The position numbers and the translations under genes were made by a program. Of a stretch of 50,897 nt of DNA, positions 17,747 through 27,907 are shown one piece after another. Numbering within the stretch: the first letter of the stretch is position 1; each line of letters opens with the position of its first letter. A model generated the notes under the pieces. It was not told where the DNA came from. It was given only the letters and a program-made list of their open reading frames with translations, and did not search any database. The DNA is from an uncultured Clostridia bacterium (GTDB taxonomy: Bacteria > Bacillota > Clostridia > UBA1381), in contig CAJFNT010000064.1 of the NCBI GenBank assembly GCA_904395315.1, positions 1-50,897 on the forward strand, given 5' to 3'.

Positions 17747-18776
17747 GCTTGTAAAAGGCCTGGGAGATGATCGGGCGGTCCTTATTTCGGGATATCCGAA
17801 TATTTTTTATTACAGCGGATTTACGTCTGAGGACGCATATCTTTTGATATCAAAAGATATGCGTTTGATAATAACGGATTCGAGGTATACTATACAGGCT
17901 AAGGAGCAGGCGAAAGATTTTGATGTGATTGATATCTCCGAGGGCTGGGAAAAGATTTTTGGAAATGTACAAAAAGAAAAGATATGCTTCGAAGAAGAAA
18001 AGATGACGGTGGGCGAGTACGAGAAGCTTAAAGAAGCGGCCTCAGGCAAGATGTTTTTTAAGGCTCAAAGCATGATAGATGAGCCGAGACGTGTTAAAGA
18101 TGAAACGGAGCTTGGGATCATTGCCGATGCCGAGAGGATAGGCGATGAGGCGTTTTCACATATACTCAGTTTTGCACGCGCGGGAATGACAGAACGTGAG
18201 GTAGCTTTGGAGCTTGAAACATACATGAAAAAAAACGGAGCGAGTGATCTGTCATTTACGACTATAGCAGCATCGGGAGCGAGATCCGCTATGCCGCATG
18301 GCACAGCAACAGATAAGGTCATAGGGAACGGCGATTTTCTGACTCTTGACTTTGGCTGTGTATATAAGGGATATTGTTCAGATATGACAAGGACTGTTGT
18401 GATCGGAAAAGCGAGTGCGAGACAGCGGGAAGTGTATGATATTGTCCTGAAAGCCCAGGAAAAGGCGATAAACGGGATATATATGGGTATACCCTGTGCG
18501 GAAGCTGATGCAATAGCAAGGCGTGTTATTGAAGAGGCGGGCTACGGCAAGAATTTCGGACATGCGCTGGGACATAGTGTCGGTATCGAGATACATGAGC
18601 GGCCTAATTTTTCGCCTAAAAGCAAAGATGTTCTTGAGGAAGGAAATGTTTTGAGCGTTGAGCCGGGAATATATATAGATGGTTTCGGCGGTGTGAGAAT
18701 AGAAGATCTGATTGCTGTATCTGGAGGGGAGATAAAGAATTTCACACATTCTCCAAAAGAGCTCATAGAGATCTGA
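17727..18776 (+). CDS. M24 family Xaa-Pro aminopeptidase-like peptidase
   Basis: A cytosolic metallopeptidase of the creatinase/aminopeptidase P type, expected to release N-terminal residues before proline. The N-terminal creatinase-like domain (residues 1-120) precedes the pita-bread domain with all metal ligands: Asp in LTLDFGCVYKGYCSD (two Asp), His in FGHALGHSVGIEIHE, Glu in SVEPGIYI and Glu in VRIEDL. The ATG at 17727 has GGAGG eight bases upstream and overlaps aroQ by 20 bases; the track's 17700 start lacks a site. The pair with efp downstream is common in Firmicutes, where this gene is often called pepQ, pepP or yqhT. Confidence 0.93.
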   Translation: MLSRIDKLVKGLGDDRAVLISGYPNIFYYSGFTSEDAYLLISKDMRLIITDSRYTIQAKEQAKDFDVIDISEGWEKIFGNVQKEKICFEEEKMTVGEYEKLKEAASGKMFFKAQSMIDEPRRVKDETELGIIADAERIGDEAFSHILSFARAGMTEREVALELETYMKKNGASDLSFTTIAASGARSAMPHGTATDKVIGNGDFLTLDFGCVYKGYCSDMTRTVVIGKASARQREVYDIVLKAQEKAINGIYMGIPCAEADAIARRVIEEAGYGKNFGHALGHSVGIEIHERPNFSPKSKDVLEEGNVLSVEPGIYIDGFGGVRIEDLIAVSGGEIKNFTHSPKELIEI

Positions 18777-18903
18777 AGGAGTAAACATAATACATCGTGC
18801 CGGATGTTTGGTCTCAAATGCCGTTAATGATGCGTTGAACGGCTCGAAACCCCGTTGTTTTGCGCAAAAAATAAGTATATATAATATTTATTGAAAAAAG
18901 GTA

Positions 18904-18932
18904 TTGCATTTCGGGCGAATATTTGGTAAAAT
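18904..18932 (+). promoter_or_regulatory. sigma-A promoter for efp
   Basis: TTGCAT, 17-bp spacer, TAAAAT. The 5' leader of roughly 95 bases shows no clear structure. The 130 bp before it hold only a weak AACGG/CCGTT hairpin with a short T-run near 18838-18860, a possible poor terminator for the peptidase. Confidence 0.75.
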
Positions 18933-19035
18933 AAATATGTATGATGCTGTCTGCAATGGATATAAACGTTCGGAATGGCAGCTGATGAAAAGAATAGAAA
19001 ATCCCGGAGCCCCGGGTGGAAAGGAATGAAATAAG

Positions 19036-19599
19036 ATGGTTACCGCAGGTGATTTTAGAAACGGAGTAACATTTGAAATGGACGGCGGAGTTTGGCAGGT
19101 TGTGGAATTCCAGCATGTAAAGCCGGGAAAGGGTGCGGCATTTGTAAGAACGAAGATGAAGAATGTCATAACCGGAAGTGTGGTTGAGAAGTCTTTCAGA
19201 CCGACAGAAAAATTTGAAAACGCTTTCGTAGAAAGAAAGGACATGCAGTATTCTTACAATGACGGAGATCTTTACTACTTCATGGATCAGGAGACATTTG
19301 ACATGCTTCCGATAGCGATGAATGATATCAAAGACAAGATGAAGTTTGTAAAAGAAAACGATGTATGTAAGATATTGTCATATAAGGGCAAGGTATTCGA
19401 TATTGAGCCTCCGACATTTGTGGAACTTGCAATAGCTGAAACAGAGCCTGGGTTTGCCGGAAATACAGCAACAGGCGCTACGAAACCGGCTACACTTGAA
19501 ACGGGAGCTGTTATTCAGGTGCCGCTGTTCGTTGACGGTTCTGATATAATAAGAGTAGACACGAGAACAGGCGAATATATGGAGCGTGTAACGAAATAA
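19036..19599 (+). CDS. efp: Elongation factor P
   Basis: EF-P helps ribosomes through polyproline stretches. The sequence starts [21 protein letters not shown] and has the domain I tip loop PGKG with Lys32, the residue that is modified in other bacteria; no modification gene (epmA, ymfI) is seen in the window. The family signature near the C-terminus is [28 protein letters not shown]-like. Length 187 is slightly over the usual 185. GGAAAGGA precedes the ATG. It has its own promoter. Confidence 0.97.
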   Translation: MVTAGDFRNGVTFEMDGGVWQVVEFQHVKPGKGAAFVRTKMKNVITGSVVEKSFRPTEKFENAFVERKDMQYSYNDGDLYYFMDQETFDMLPIAMNDIKDKMKFVKENDVCKILSYKGKVFDIEPPTFVELAIAETEPGFAGNTATGATKPATLETGAVIQVPLFVDGSDIIRVDTRTGEYMERVTK

Positions 19600-19670
19600 T
19601 CTTTGTGGTCGTTCACTGATCGCGGTGAATGGACGAGAACTTATGTATACGCTGAAGGGAGGTTTGAGCC

Positions 19671-20165
19671 ATGAGTGAAATTTCTAAAGATGCGGCGTTC
19701 TTGAGAGGTCTTGCCGAGGGTATGGCGATTGATACAAAGTCTGATGAGGGAAAGCTGATCTCTAAGCTGATAGATCTTGTATCGGAAGCTGCTGATCGTA
19801 TTGAGCAGCTTGAAGATAGTATTGATGAGTTGACGGATGAGGTAGAGATGCTTGATGAGGATCTTTATGATCTGAGCATGGATGTGGATGATATCTATGA
19901 TGATCCTGCGGAAGATGACTCATTTGGATATGATTTAGACGACGATGATGATGGGCTTTTCGATGATTTTGACGATGACGACGATAATCTTTTTGAGATC
20001 ATGTGCCCTGAATGCGGAGAGGATGTCGTGGTAGACTTTGATCTGTTGGATGAAGAGAACAATATTGTCTGCCCGAATTGTCACAGGAGTATTGAATTGG
20101 AATTTGATATTCCGGACGAAGAGTCCGATGTTTCGGATGATGATGACGGGGATATTGATGACTGA
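19671..20165 (+). CDS. CD1247 N-terminal domain protein with acidic linker and zinc ribbon
   Basis: A small clostridial protein whose N-terminal 45 residues (AAFLRGLAEGMAIDTKSDEGKLISKLIDLVSEAADRIEQLE) match the CD1247-type domain found beside efp in many Clostridia; function is unknown. A short coiled-coil stretch is followed by a very acidic linker (residues ~65-105, mostly Asp and Glu) and a zinc-ribbon-like pair CPECG and CPNCH near residues 109 and 133. GAAGGGAGG precedes the ATG. It lies 72 bp after efp with no obvious terminator, so it may be co-transcribed with it. A regulatory or RNA-polymerase-related role is possible but unproven. Confidence 0.85.
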   Translation: MSEISKDAAFLRGLAEGMAIDTKSDEGKLISKLIDLVSEAADRIEQLEDSIDELTDEVEMLDEDLYDLSMDVDDIYDDPAEDDSFGYDLDDDDDGLFDDFDDDDDNLFEIMCPECGEDVVVDFDLLDEENNIVCPNCHRSIELEFDIPDEESDVSDDDDGDIDD

Positions 20166-20206
20166 ATATACGAATAAGCGGCTGCTGTGCAGCTGCTGTT
20201 TATCCG

Positions 20207-20238
20207 GAGCTGTTCCGTGCGGAAACAGCTCTTTTTTT
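20207..20238 (+). terminator. Terminator before hemW
   Basis: GAGCTGTTCCG pairs with CGGAAACAGCTC (one bulged A) around a tight loop and is followed by seven T bases. It stops transcription from efp and the CD1247-type gene; hemW starts only 18 bp later. Confidence 0.88.
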
Positions 20239-20255
20239 GAGAGGAGCGAAGAATA

Positions 20256-21362
20256 TTGGCAGGACTGTACATCCATATACCTTTTTGTGTGAAGAAATGC
20301 GAATATTGTGATTTTGTTTCGTTTTCGGGAATGGAGTCGAGATTTGAGACATATATAGACGCGCTTGAAAAAGAAATGAAGGTATATCAAGGCGAAAAAA
20401 TAGATACTGTTTTTATAGGCGGAGGAACACCATCTGTGCTTTCCCCGGATCTCATCAGGAGATTATGCCAAAATATTAAAAATAATTTCTCTTTGGATCA
20501 ATGTGTGGAATGGAGCATGGAGATGAACCCCGGAACTGTATCTGAAGATAAAATATATGCTATGCTTGAGGGTGGAGTGGATCGCGCAAGTGTAGGAGTA
20601 CAGTCGTTTAATAACAAAGAACTCAAGGCGGCGGGAAGAATACATAGTTCAGAGACCGCTTTTGATACAGTAAACGCTCTTTCAAAAGGTGGATTTTCCA
20701 ATATAAACATAGATCTTATGCAGTCATTGCCTATGCAGACTGAGGAAAGCTTTAAAAGCTCGCTTGAAACAGCAGTCTCTCTTCCAATAAAGCATATAAG
20801 CGTTTACAGTATGATTCTTGAAAGAGACACACCTCTATTTGAAAAATACAGGAATGGCATATATTCTGAACCGGATGAAGATGCGGAGCGTGAGCTTTAT
20901 CATTATACAGGCAGTTATCTTGCGGATCATGGATTTGAAAGATATGAGATATCAAACTATGCTATGTCAGGATATGAGTCGAGACACAATATGATGTACT
21001 GGCAATACGGCGAGTACATTGGGCTCGGGGTGGCCGCGCACTCGTATTACCTTGGCGCAAGATACTCGAATAAATGTTCATTAATTGAGTATATGAACGG
21101 AGATTTTGGCGGCGGGGAGAAGGAACTGCTCACAGAAGGGGATAAAATGTCGGAGTTTATGATGCTTGGATTGAGAATGACGCGCGGTGTATCTTTTGCG
21201 GGTTTCAAGAGTAGGTTTGGCAGAGATATAACGGAGATATACGGCAGCACTATGGATAAATTTGAGCGGATGGGATTGCTTGATCTTTCAGGCGGAGTAT
21301 GCAGGCTGACAGAGCGTGGGATAGATGTCTCAAATTCGGTTATGTGTGAATTTATACTGTGA
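20256..21362 (+). CDS. hemW: HemW-like radical SAM heme chaperone (coproporphyrinogen oxidase-like)
   Basis: A radical SAM protein of the HemN/HemW family. The cluster motif is CVKKCEYCDF with Cys11, Cys15 and Cys18. The conserved RHNMMYWQYGEYIGLGVAAHS block and the C-terminal HemN domain are present. HemW proteins lack the fourth cysteine-rich N-terminal extension of true HemN and are thought to insert heme rather than oxidise coproporphyrinogen; this N-terminus is of the short HemW type. The start is TTG at 20256 with GAGGAGC upstream. In Firmicutes hemW normally precedes hrcA, as here. Length 368 is typical. Confidence 0.94.
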   Translation: MAGLYIHIPFCVKKCEYCDFVSFSGMESRFETYIDALEKEMKVYQGEKIDTVFIGGGTPSVLSPDLIRRLCQNIKNNFSLDQCVEWSMEMNPGTVSEDKIYAMLEGGVDRASVGVQSFNNKELKAAGRIHSSETAFDTVNALSKGGFSNINIDLMQSLPMQTEESFKSSLETAVSLPIKHISVYSMILERDTPLFEKYRNGIYSEPDEDAERELYHYTGSYLADHGFERYEISNYAMSGYESRHNMMYWQYGEYIGLGVAAHSYYLGARYSNKCSLIEYMNGDFGGGEKELLTEGDKMSEFMMLGLRMTRGVSFAGFKSRFGRDITEIYGSTMDKFERMGLLDLSGGVCRLTERGIDVSNSVMCEFIL

Positions 21363-21427
21363 GTAGTGAAGTGTTTATAAGTATTTTATTGAATTATGAA
21401 TAAAATATTAAAAATAGTATAAAATAC

Positions 21428-21456
21428 TTGACAATCAAGATAAAAAGTGTTATTTT
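21428..21456 (+). promoter_or_regulatory. Heat-shock operon promoter (hrcA-grpE-dnaK)
   Basis: TTGACA, 17-bp spacer, TATTTT (an overlapping TATATA is also possible). The CIRCE operator begins about 12 bp downstream of the -10, at the start site. Confidence 0.8.
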
Positions 21457-21467
21457 ATATATAGTTG

Positions 21468-21494
21468 TTAGCACTCGACAGGCTTGAGTGCTAA
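21468..21494 (+). promoter_or_regulatory. CIRCE operator (HrcA binding site)
   Basis: TTAGCACTC, 9-base spacer, GAGTGCTAA: an exact match to the CIRCE consensus. It sits at the start of the hrcA transcript, so the repressor encoded just downstream regulates its own operon. Confidence 0.97.
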
Positions 21495-21545
21495 CAGTAA
21501 AAATCGAAGGATTTAGTGATTGCATACGAAAGGATGCGGACACAT

Positions 21546-22583
21546 ATGGATCTTAACGACAGAAAGAAGCTTATATTACAGGCTATAATAGATGAATATA
21601 TTGATTCGGCAGAGCCTGTTGGATCAAGGTCGATCTCAAAAAAACATGAGCTTGGTCTTTCAAGCGCGACCATTCGCAATGAGATGGCAGATCTTGAAGA
21701 CATGGGTTATCTTATACAGCCGCATACATCAGCGGGACGCATTCCATCTGATGCTGGATATAGGTTTTATGTAAACTCTTTGATGAAGAGGTATAGGATC
21801 GGGCTTGAAACGATAAGGCGGTTGCAACAGGAGCTGGAGGGAAGACTTGAAACCCTTGACAAGGCGGTAAAAAGAGCGGGATTCCTTGCATCGGTGCTTA
21901 CGGATTATACAACTGTCGTTTCCGTGCCGGTATCGGAGAGAACAGAAATAAAGAAAATAGATCTTGTTCCGGTGACGTCGGAGACGGTAATGCTTATAAT
22001 CGTTACGCGCACTGTGAAGAACAGGCTGTTAAATGTTCGTCTTAGCTTTGACGAATGCGAGAAAATAGCTTCTGTTATGAATTTAAGGCTCAGGAATAAG
22101 ACAGTAGATGAGATTAATTATGAGACGATACGCCGGTTGGAAACGGAACTCTGCGAAAAGCTTTCGATAAATCCGAAGATTCTTATACATGTTCTACGCT
22201 TTGTATATGAGTCATTAACAGAGCTTGATGAAACTGAGATATATGTTGAAAATGCAAAATCGATATTGAAGTATCCGGAGTATCGTGATGTTGAAAAAGC
22301 CAGAGAGATATTTGGATTTTTGGATGATAAGTCAAATATTAAACAGCTCATAGCTGAAACTGGTGAAAAAGAAGGGATAAATGCCAGGATAGGCGGTGAG
22401 AATGATCCGGAAATAATGAAAGATTGTTCTCTTGTAACTGTAAATTATTCGCTTGACGGAAAGGCAATAGGAAAACTCGGAGTTATAGGACCGAAAAGAA
22501 TGGATTATGCGAAGGTATTTGCGAGTCTTGATCTTATATCCCATGAGATAGATAAATTGCTTGGTCTGTTTTCGGACGGATAG
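21546..22583 (+). CDS. hrcA: Heat-inducible transcription repressor HrcA
   Basis: HrcA represses class I heat-shock genes by binding CIRCE; its activity depends on GroEL. The N-terminal winged helix begins MDLNDRKKLILQAIIDEYIDSAEPVGSRSI, and SSATIRNEMADLEDMGYL is the recognition region. The GAF-like dimerisation region follows. The track start at 21516 is upstream; the ATG at 21546 matches the usual N-terminus, though AAAGGA is 11 bases away, and the ATG at 21534 is an alternative. 345 residues is normal. It heads the operon hrcA-grpE-dnaK. Confidence 0.96.
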   Translation: MDLNDRKKLILQAIIDEYIDSAEPVGSRSISKKHELGLSSATIRNEMADLEDMGYLIQPHTSAGRIPSDAGYRFYVNSLMKRYRIGLETIRRLQQELEGRLETLDKAVKRAGFLASVLTDYTTVVSVPVSERTEIKKIDLVPVTSETVMLIIVTRTVKNRLLNVRLSFDECEKIASVMNLRLRNKTVDEINYETIRRLETELCEKLSINPKILIHVLRFVYESLTELDETEIYVENAKSILKYPEYRDVEKAREIFGFLDDKSNIKQLIAETGEKEGINARIGGENDPEIMKDCSLVTVNYSLDGKAIGKLGVIGPKRMDYAKVFASLDLISHEIDKLLGLFSDG

Positions 22584-22655
22584 ATCGTATAGAGACTTTC
22601 AGAAAGTTTTATAAAGAAACAAAAGGCTGTTTTACAGCTGTAAAGAGGAGGTATT

Positions 22656-23189
22656 TTGTTGGATAAGAAAAAGGATGCTGAGCCGGAAGTAAATGAGAAT
22701 GAGGAAACGGTCACAGAGGAGAGATCTGAGGCTTGTGAAAGCGCGGAGGATAAGCTGAAGCAGGAACTTGCGGAACAAAAGGATAAATATATCAGACTTC
22801 TTGCGGAGTATGATAATTATCAGAAACGAACACAGCGCGAGAAGGCTGCAAGATATGCTGATGCCGTTGTAGATACAGTTGAAAAGCTGCTTCCGATAGG
22901 CGATAATCTGGAGAGAGCTCTTAAGGCTGAGGTAACTTCAGAGGACGCAGTTAGGTTCAAAGAGGGCGTTGAAATGGTCATGAAACAATTTTATGACGCT
23001 CTTGAAAAGCTTGGCGTAAAGCCTATAAAGGCTGAGGGAGAACAGTTCGATCCGAATCTTCATAATGCGGTAATGCACATAGAAGACGATAACATAGATG
23101 ACAACACTGTGGTCGAGGATTTTGCGAAAGGTTATATCTATAACGATGAACGTGTTGTAAGACATAGTTTGGTAAAAGTAGCTAATTAA
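22656..23189 (+). CDS. grpE: Nucleotide exchange factor GrpE
   Basis: GrpE releases ADP from DnaK. The N-terminal 40 residues are acidic and disordered, then comes the long coiled coil ([23 protein letters not shown]) and the C-terminal beta domain ending in [20 protein letters not shown]. There are two consecutive TTG codons at 22656 and 22659; AAGAGGAGG fits the second (8-base spacing) at least as well, so the start is uncertain by one codon. 177 residues is a normal size. It lies between hrcA and dnaK. Confidence 0.95.
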   Translation: MLDKKKDAEPEVNENEETVTEERSEACESAEDKLKQELAEQKDKYIRLLAEYDNYQKRTQREKAARYADAVVDTVEKLLPIGDNLERALKAEVTSEDAVRFKEGVEMVMKQFYDALEKLGVKPIKAEGEQFDPNLHNAVMHIEDDNIDDNTVVEDFAKGYIYNDERVVRHSLVKVAN

Positions 23190-23221
23190 ATATAAGTGAT
23201 TTTGATAGGAGGATGTTTAAA

Positions 23222-25066
23222 ATGGGAAAAATAATCGGTATAGATCTTGGTACAACAAACAGTTGTGTAGCAGTTATGGAAGGCGGAAGCCCGACTGTTA
23301 TAACTAACAGTGAAGGTGCCAGAACGACACCGTCTGTAGTTGCGTTCCAGAAGGACGGAGAAAGGATAGTAGGTCAGGTCGCAAAACGTCAGGCCGTAAC
23401 GAATGCAGAGCGTACTATCATGTCGATAAAGAGAAAGATGGGTACGACAGAAAAGGTAACAATAGACGGAAAATCATACACGCCGCAGGAGATCTCGGCA
23501 ATGATCCTTTCAAAACTGAAGGCAGACGCTGAGGCATACATCGGTGAGCCTGTAACACAGGCGGTAATAACAGTTCCTGCTTATTTTAATGACTCGCAGC
23601 GTCAGGCTACAAAGGACGCGGGAAAGATCGCCGGCCTTGAAGTGCTTCGTATAATAAACGAGCCTACGGCTGCAGCTCTTGCATATGGAATGAGCGACAA
23701 GGATCAGACTATCATGGTATACGACCTTGGCGGAGGTACATTCGATGTTTCGATACTTGAGATAGGCGACGGCGTTTTTGAGGTGCTTTCGACAAACGGA
23801 GATACTCACCTTGGCGGTGATGATTTTGACCAGAAGATAATAGATTATCTTATAACTTCATTCAAGAACTCAGACGGAATAGACCTTTCAAATGACAAGG
23901 TAGCTATGCAGAGACTGAAAGAGGCAGCTGAGAAATCGAAGATCGAGCTTTCGACAACGACGACTTCCGAGATAAACATTCCGTTTATCACAGCTGATGC
24001 GACAGGTCCGAAACATATGAATATTACGCTTACAAAAGCTAAGTTTGATGAGCTTACGGCAGATCTTGTTGACAGAACTCTTGTCTGCATAAGAAATGCT
24101 ATGAAAGATGCTGATCTTACAGCTTCACAGATCGATGAAGTGTTGCTTGTAGGTGGTTCATCACGTATACCTGCTGTACAGGAAGCAGTTAAGAAAGAGA
24201 TGGGCAAAGAGCCTCATAAGGGTATAAATCCGGATGAGTGTGTCGCTATCGGCGCGGCTCGTCAGGCAGGCGTACTCGGCGGTGAGGAAACCGGCGTCCT
24301 TCTTCTTGATGTAACACCGCTTTCACTCGGTATCGAGACACTCGGTGGAGTTTGCACAAAGCTTATCGAAAGAAATACAACCATCCCGACAAGCAAATCA
24401 CAGATATTCTCAACTGCTGCTGACGGTCAGACACAGGTTGAGATACATGTTCTGCAGGGTGAGCGTGAGATGGCACAGTATAACAAGACACTTGGTCGTT
24501 TCAACCTTACAGGTATAGCTCCGGCTCCGAGAGGCGTACCGCAGATCGAAGTTAAGTTCGATATCGACGCTAACGGTATAGTTAATGTATCGGCAAAGGA
24601 TCTCGGAACGGGCAACGAGCAGAAGATAACAATTACCGCATCATCGAACCTCAGTGACGAGGATATAGATAAAGCTATTAAAGACGCTGAGAAGTATGCG
24701 GAAGAAGATAAGAAGCGTAAAGAAGAGGTAGAGATACGCAATAATGCGGAGTCGATGGTATTCCAGTGTGAAAAGGCTCTCAAGGATCTGGGCGACAAGG
24801 TAAGCGAGTCGGAGAAGAATGAAGTGCAGGCAGAGATCGATAAGGTCAAGGAAGCACTCAAGGGTACTGATTCGGATGCTATCAAGTCGGCTACAGAGGC
24901 GCTTACTCAGAAGTTCTACTCGATCTCCGAGAAGATGTATCAGCAGGCAAATCCGAACGGAGGCGCTGCGGGAGCTGGATTTGATCAGTCACAGCAGCAG
25001 CAGGCTCCGGGTCAGGAAAACGTATATGACGCCGACTACAGGGAAGTAGACGACGATAATAAATAA
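23222..25066 (+). CDS. dnaK: Chaperone protein DnaK (Hsp70)
   Basis: The ATP-dependent Hsp70 chaperone. The nucleotide-binding domain has [17 protein letters not shown] (phosphate 1), [16 protein letters not shown] (phosphate 2) and [15 protein letters not shown] (adenosine). The substrate-binding domain starts after the linker [18 protein letters not shown]. The lid is helical and the C-terminus is Gln/Gly-rich with the usual acidic end (REVDDDNK). The track start at 23213 falls in the ribosome binding site; the ATG at 23222 ([10 protein letters not shown]) follows TAGGAGG. 614 residues is normal for Firmicutes DnaK, and the 24-residue insertion of Gram-negative forms is absent. Confidence 0.98.
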   Translation: MGKIIGIDLGTTNSCVAVMEGGSPTVITNSEGARTTPSVVAFQKDGERIVGQVAKRQAVTNAERTIMSIKRKMGTTEKVTIDGKSYTPQEISAMILSKLKADAEAYIGEPVTQAVITVPAYFNDSQRQATKDAGKIAGLEVLRIINEPTAAALAYGMSDKDQTIMVYDLGGGTFDVSILEIGDGVFEVLSTNGDTHLGGDDFDQKIIDYLITSFKNSDGIDLSNDKVAMQRLKEAAEKSKIELSTTTTSEINIPFITADATGPKHMNITLTKAKFDELTADLVDRTLVCIRNAMKDADLTASQIDEVLLVGGSSRIPAVQEAVKKEMGKEPHKGINPDECVAIGAARQAGVLGGEETGVLLLDVTPLSLGIETLGGVCTKLIERNTTIPTSKSQIFSTAADGQTQVEIHVLQGEREMAQYNKTLGRFNLTGIAPAPRGVPQIEVKFDIDANGIVNVSAKDLGTGNEQKITITASSNLSDEDIDKAIKDAEKYAEEDKKRKEEVEIRNNAESMVFQCEKALKDLGDKVSESEKNEVQAEIDKVKEALKGTDSDAIKSATEALTQKFYSISEKMYQQANPNGGAAGAGFDQSQQQQAPGQENVYDADYREVDDDNK

Positions 25067-25089
25067 TCAAACTGTCCGCGGATCGCTTC

Positions 25090-25245
25090 GTTATGGTGCC
25101 AGTGGTCAATTGGCGCCATGCGGTGTGAACGGACGCTGATAAACGGCAGGGCGGGTCATTTAATGCTCCGCCCATTGTTGGGTTATAGAAGAGGCCGCGG
25201 AGGAACGGATGCCGCGCCGCGGCGATCGCGGCGCGGATATTTTTA
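25090..25245 (+). terminator. Hairpins and strong terminator between dnaK and dnaJ
   Basis: Three inverted repeats occur in the 300-bp gap: ATGGTGCCA/TGGCGCCAT near 25093-25118, GGGCGG/CCGCCC near 25149-25175, and a perfect 9-bp GC stem CGCGCCGCG/CGCGGCGCG at 25213-25235 followed by GATATTTTT. The last is the likely terminator; the others may protect or process the dnaK mRNA. Confidence 0.75.
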
Positions 25246-25257
25246 TGCGTGTGTATG

Positions 25258-25286
25258 TTGACAAATTACAAAAAATGAATTATAAT
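25258..25286 (+). promoter_or_regulatory. Separate sigma-A promoter for dnaJ
   Basis: TTGACA, 17-bp spacer, TATAAT: a consensus promoter just after the terminator. No CIRCE repeat is visible between it and dnaJ. Confidence 0.88.
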
Positions 25287-25366
25287 ATATTCGGTGTCTT
25301 TTTATTGCACCGGAAAAGTCAATTTTGGGCACGGCGTCTTGGCGCCGGTTATGGAAGGTGAGGATT

Positions 25367-26503
25367 TTGGCAGATAAACGAGATTATTACGAAGTGCTGG
25401 GCGTAAGCAAAGGCGCGTCCGGAGAAGAAATTAAGAAGGCATTCCGTAAGATGAGCAAGAAGTATCATCCCGATCTGCATCCGGGCGATAAGGAGGCCGA
25501 AGAGAAATTCAAAGAGGTAAATGAAGCGTATCAGGTGCTGTCGGATGATGAAAAGCGCCGCAGATATGATCAGTTCGGTCATGCAGGTGTTGACGGAAAT
25601 GCCGGCGGTTTCGGCGGAGGAGGATTCGGCGGTGCCGGCGGATTTGATTTCGGCGATATAGGGGATATTTTCGGTGATTTGTTCGGAGGCGGCTTCGGAG
25701 GCGGAAGAACAAGAAGAAACGGACCGCGGCGCGGTTCGGATCTTAGCCAGTATATAACGCTTACATTTGAAGAAGCGGCATTCGGCTGTAAAAAGAAGCT
25801 GAATATAACCAAAAATGAAACATGTTCCGACTGCGGGGGAACAGGAGCAAAAAAAGGGACTGCGCCTGAAACATGTCCGCAGTGTAATGGAACCGGTCAG
25901 ATCCAGCAGCGCAGACAGACAATGTTTGGATTTTCAAATGTTATATCCGAATGTCCAAGGTGCCATGGAAAGGGCAAGATCATAAAAGAACCGTGCACAT
26001 CTTGCCGCGGTACCGGACGTGTCCGTAAAAACAAGACGATCGAGGTCAATATTCCCGCAGGTATCGATGATGAGCAGGTAATGCGTATTTCCGGCGCCGG
26101 AAATGCCGGAGAGAATGGAGGCCCGAGCGGAGATCTGCAGCTTGTTATACGCGTAAAGCCGCATGCATTGTTTAAGCGTGACGGGTATGATGTCAATGTG
26201 GTATTTCCTATAACGTTTGTTCAGGCGGCTCTTGGCGCAACATTGAAGGTGCCGACGATCCACGGTATAGTCGAGTATGATATACCTGAGGGTACTCAGA
26301 CCAATACGCGCTTCAGACTGAAAGGCAAGGGCATACCTATACTTAACGGAAGAGGAAACGGCGATGAGTATGTGACCGTTACTGTTGAAGTGCCCAAGAA
26401 CCTCAGTTCAAAACAGAAAGAACTTTTGAGGGAGTTCGACGAGGATAAAAACTATACCAAGAAGAAAAGTTTTATGGATAAGATGCGCGACGCATTTAAA
26501 TAA
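25367..26503 (+). CDS. dnaJ: Chaperone protein DnaJ (Hsp40, type I)
   Basis: DnaJ stimulates DnaK ATPase and delivers substrates. The J domain has HPD at residues 34-36, a long Gly/Phe-rich region follows (residues ~76-113), and four zinc-binding CxxCxGxG repeats start at residues 153, 170, 196 and 210. The C-terminal substrate domain is complete. The track start at 25325 is upstream of AAGGTGAGG; TTG at 25367 ([12 protein letters not shown]) gives the canonical N-terminus and 378 residues. It has its own promoter and no terminator before hisD, 30 bp downstream. Confidence 0.97.
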   Translation: MADKRDYYEVLGVSKGASGEEIKKAFRKMSKKYHPDLHPGDKEAEEKFKEVNEAYQVLSDDEKRRRYDQFGHAGVDGNAGGFGGGGFGGAGGFDFGDIGDIFGDLFGGGFGGGRTRRNGPRRGSDLSQYITLTFEEAAFGCKKKLNITKNETCSDCGGTGAKKGTAPETCPQCNGTGQIQQRRQTMFGFSNVISECPRCHGKGKIIKEPCTSCRGTGRVRKNKTIEVNIPAGIDDEQVMRISGAGNAGENGGPSGDLQLVIRVKPHALFKRDGYDVNVVFPITFVQAALGATLKVPTIHGIVEYDIPEGTQTNTRFRLKGKGIPILNGRGNGDEYVTVTVEVPKNLSSKQKELLREFDEDKNYTKKKSFMDKMRDAFK

Positions 26504-26533
26504 TACCGGCGCAGGAAGGAAGGAAAAGGAGTT

Positions 26534-27832
26534 ATGAGACCAAATATTTATGAGCTCGATAAGATGACTAAAGAGCAGTATGACTTCATTATGAAAAGAG
26601 CCGAACTCGATATAACCGAGCAGATGAAGACGGCTAAGGCTGTATCTGACGATATTCGGGACAGAGGCGATGAGGCTGTTTTAGAGTATACTGAAAAATT
26701 TGACCATGTAAAACTCACTCCCGAGACTATGAAAGTTACGGAGGAAGAGATCGAAGCGGGATATAACCGTCTTGACAAAGAGACGAGAGAGGCTATAGAG
26801 TACGCTTATAAGAACATATATGATTTTCATGAAAAGCAGCTTCCCGAAGAAATGTGGTTTACCATGGTTGATGACGGGCTCATGGTTGGTGAAAAAACAA
26901 CTCCTATAGTAGATGTGTGCCTTTATGTGCCGCACGGTAAGGGATCCTTCCCTTCAGTGCTCTGTATGCTGGGCATACCTGCAATGGTCGCTAAGGTGCC
27001 GAGAATTGTTGTTGTAACGCCTCCTAACAAAGAGGGAGGAGTTGACGATGCTATACTTTGCGCGGCTAAGATAATAGGCATCAAGGAGATATATAAAGTA
27101 GGAGGTATCCAGGCTGTAGCCGCTGTAGCATACGGTACAGAGACTATACCTAAATGCCATAAGATAATAGGACCGGGAAACAGCTATGCCACAGCGGCAA
27201 AGCGTGTGCTTGCAAATCAGATAGATGCGGGTCTTCCTGCAGGTCCTTCAGAGATAATAGTTCTTGCGGATGAGAAAGCAGATCCGGAAAAAGTAGCGCT
27301 TGACTGGATGATAGAGGCTGAACACGGTCCCGACAGCGCAGCTCTTCTTGTAACACACTCAAGAGAGCTGGTTGAGAAGACGATACCGATAGTTAACAGA
27401 CAGTTGGAAAAGATATCGCAGCAGCGCAGAGAATGGATAGAGACGAATCTTACAACATACGGCGGCGTTATACTGACGAATTCGCTGGATGAGTCGATAG
27501 ATTTTGTAAATGAATATGCGCCGGAGCATATGGAGGTCATGACGGAAAAGCCGTTTGACACACTTCCGAAGATCAAGAATGCGGGTGAGATACTGCTCGG
27601 TGATTATACCCCGGTAACACTTTGCAATTTCGTCCTCGGACCTAATGCTATATTGCCTACAGGCGGATTTGCAAAGACATATTCTTCTGTGTCTGTGCAG
27701 GATTTTCTAAAGCGCTCATCGGTAGGATACGCGTCAAAGGACGGATTTGAAAATGTGCGTGAATATGCCTACAGATTTGCAAAAGTCGAGGGCTTCGATA
27801 CACACGGTCTTGCTGTAAAAGAGAGAAAATAA
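26534..27832 (+). CDS. hisD: Histidinol dehydrogenase
   Basis: HisD oxidises histidinol to histidine in two NAD-dependent steps with a zinc ion. The family motifs are seen: DVCLYVPHGKGSFPSVLCMLGIPA, IYKVGGIQAVAAVAYGTETIPKC, IIGPGNSYATAAKR, GPSEIIVLADE, AEHGPDSAALLVT and NEYAPEHMEVM. Length 432 is standard. GGAAAAGGAG precedes the ATG. The gap to dnaJ has no terminator or clear promoter, so it may be transcribed with dnaJ. The other his genes are not in the window; only a HisB-like gene follows. Confidence 0.96.
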   Translation: MRPNIYELDKMTKEQYDFIMKRAELDITEQMKTAKAVSDDIRDRGDEAVLEYTEKFDHVKLTPETMKVTEEEIEAGYNRLDKETREAIEYAYKNIYDFHEKQLPEEMWFTMVDDGLMVGEKTTPIVDVCLYVPHGKGSFPSVLCMLGIPAMVAKVPRIVVVTPPNKEGGVDDAILCAAKIIGIKEIYKVGGIQAVAAVAYGTETIPKCHKIIGPGNSYATAAKRVLANQIDAGLPAGPSEIIVLADEKADPEKVALDWMIEAEHGPDSAALLVTHSRELVEKTIPIVNRQLEKISQQRREWIETNLTTYGGVILTNSLDESIDFVNEYAPEHMEVMTEKPFDTLPKIKNAGEILLGDYTPVTLCNFVLGPNAILPTGGFAKTYSSVSVQDFLKRSSVGYASKDGFENVREYAYRFAKVEGFDTHGLAVKERK

Positions 27833-27841
27833 TCAGCTATC

Positions 27842-27874
27842 AATGCCGCAGCCGGAGGGCGTGCGGCATTTTGC
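27842..27874 (+). terminator. Possible weak terminator or attenuator between hisD and the hisB-like gene
   Basis: AATGCCGC and GCGGCATT pair around a 13-base loop, followed by only four T bases and then GCGC. Readthrough is likely. Confidence 0.45.
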
Positions 27875-27907
27875 GCATACAGAGAATTAATTGAAGGAGA
27901 GCCGATA

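Noticed and set aside
21382-21407. TATTTTATT/AATAAAATA hairpin after hemW as terminator
   Set aside because: Short AT-only stem without a T-run; too weak to call.
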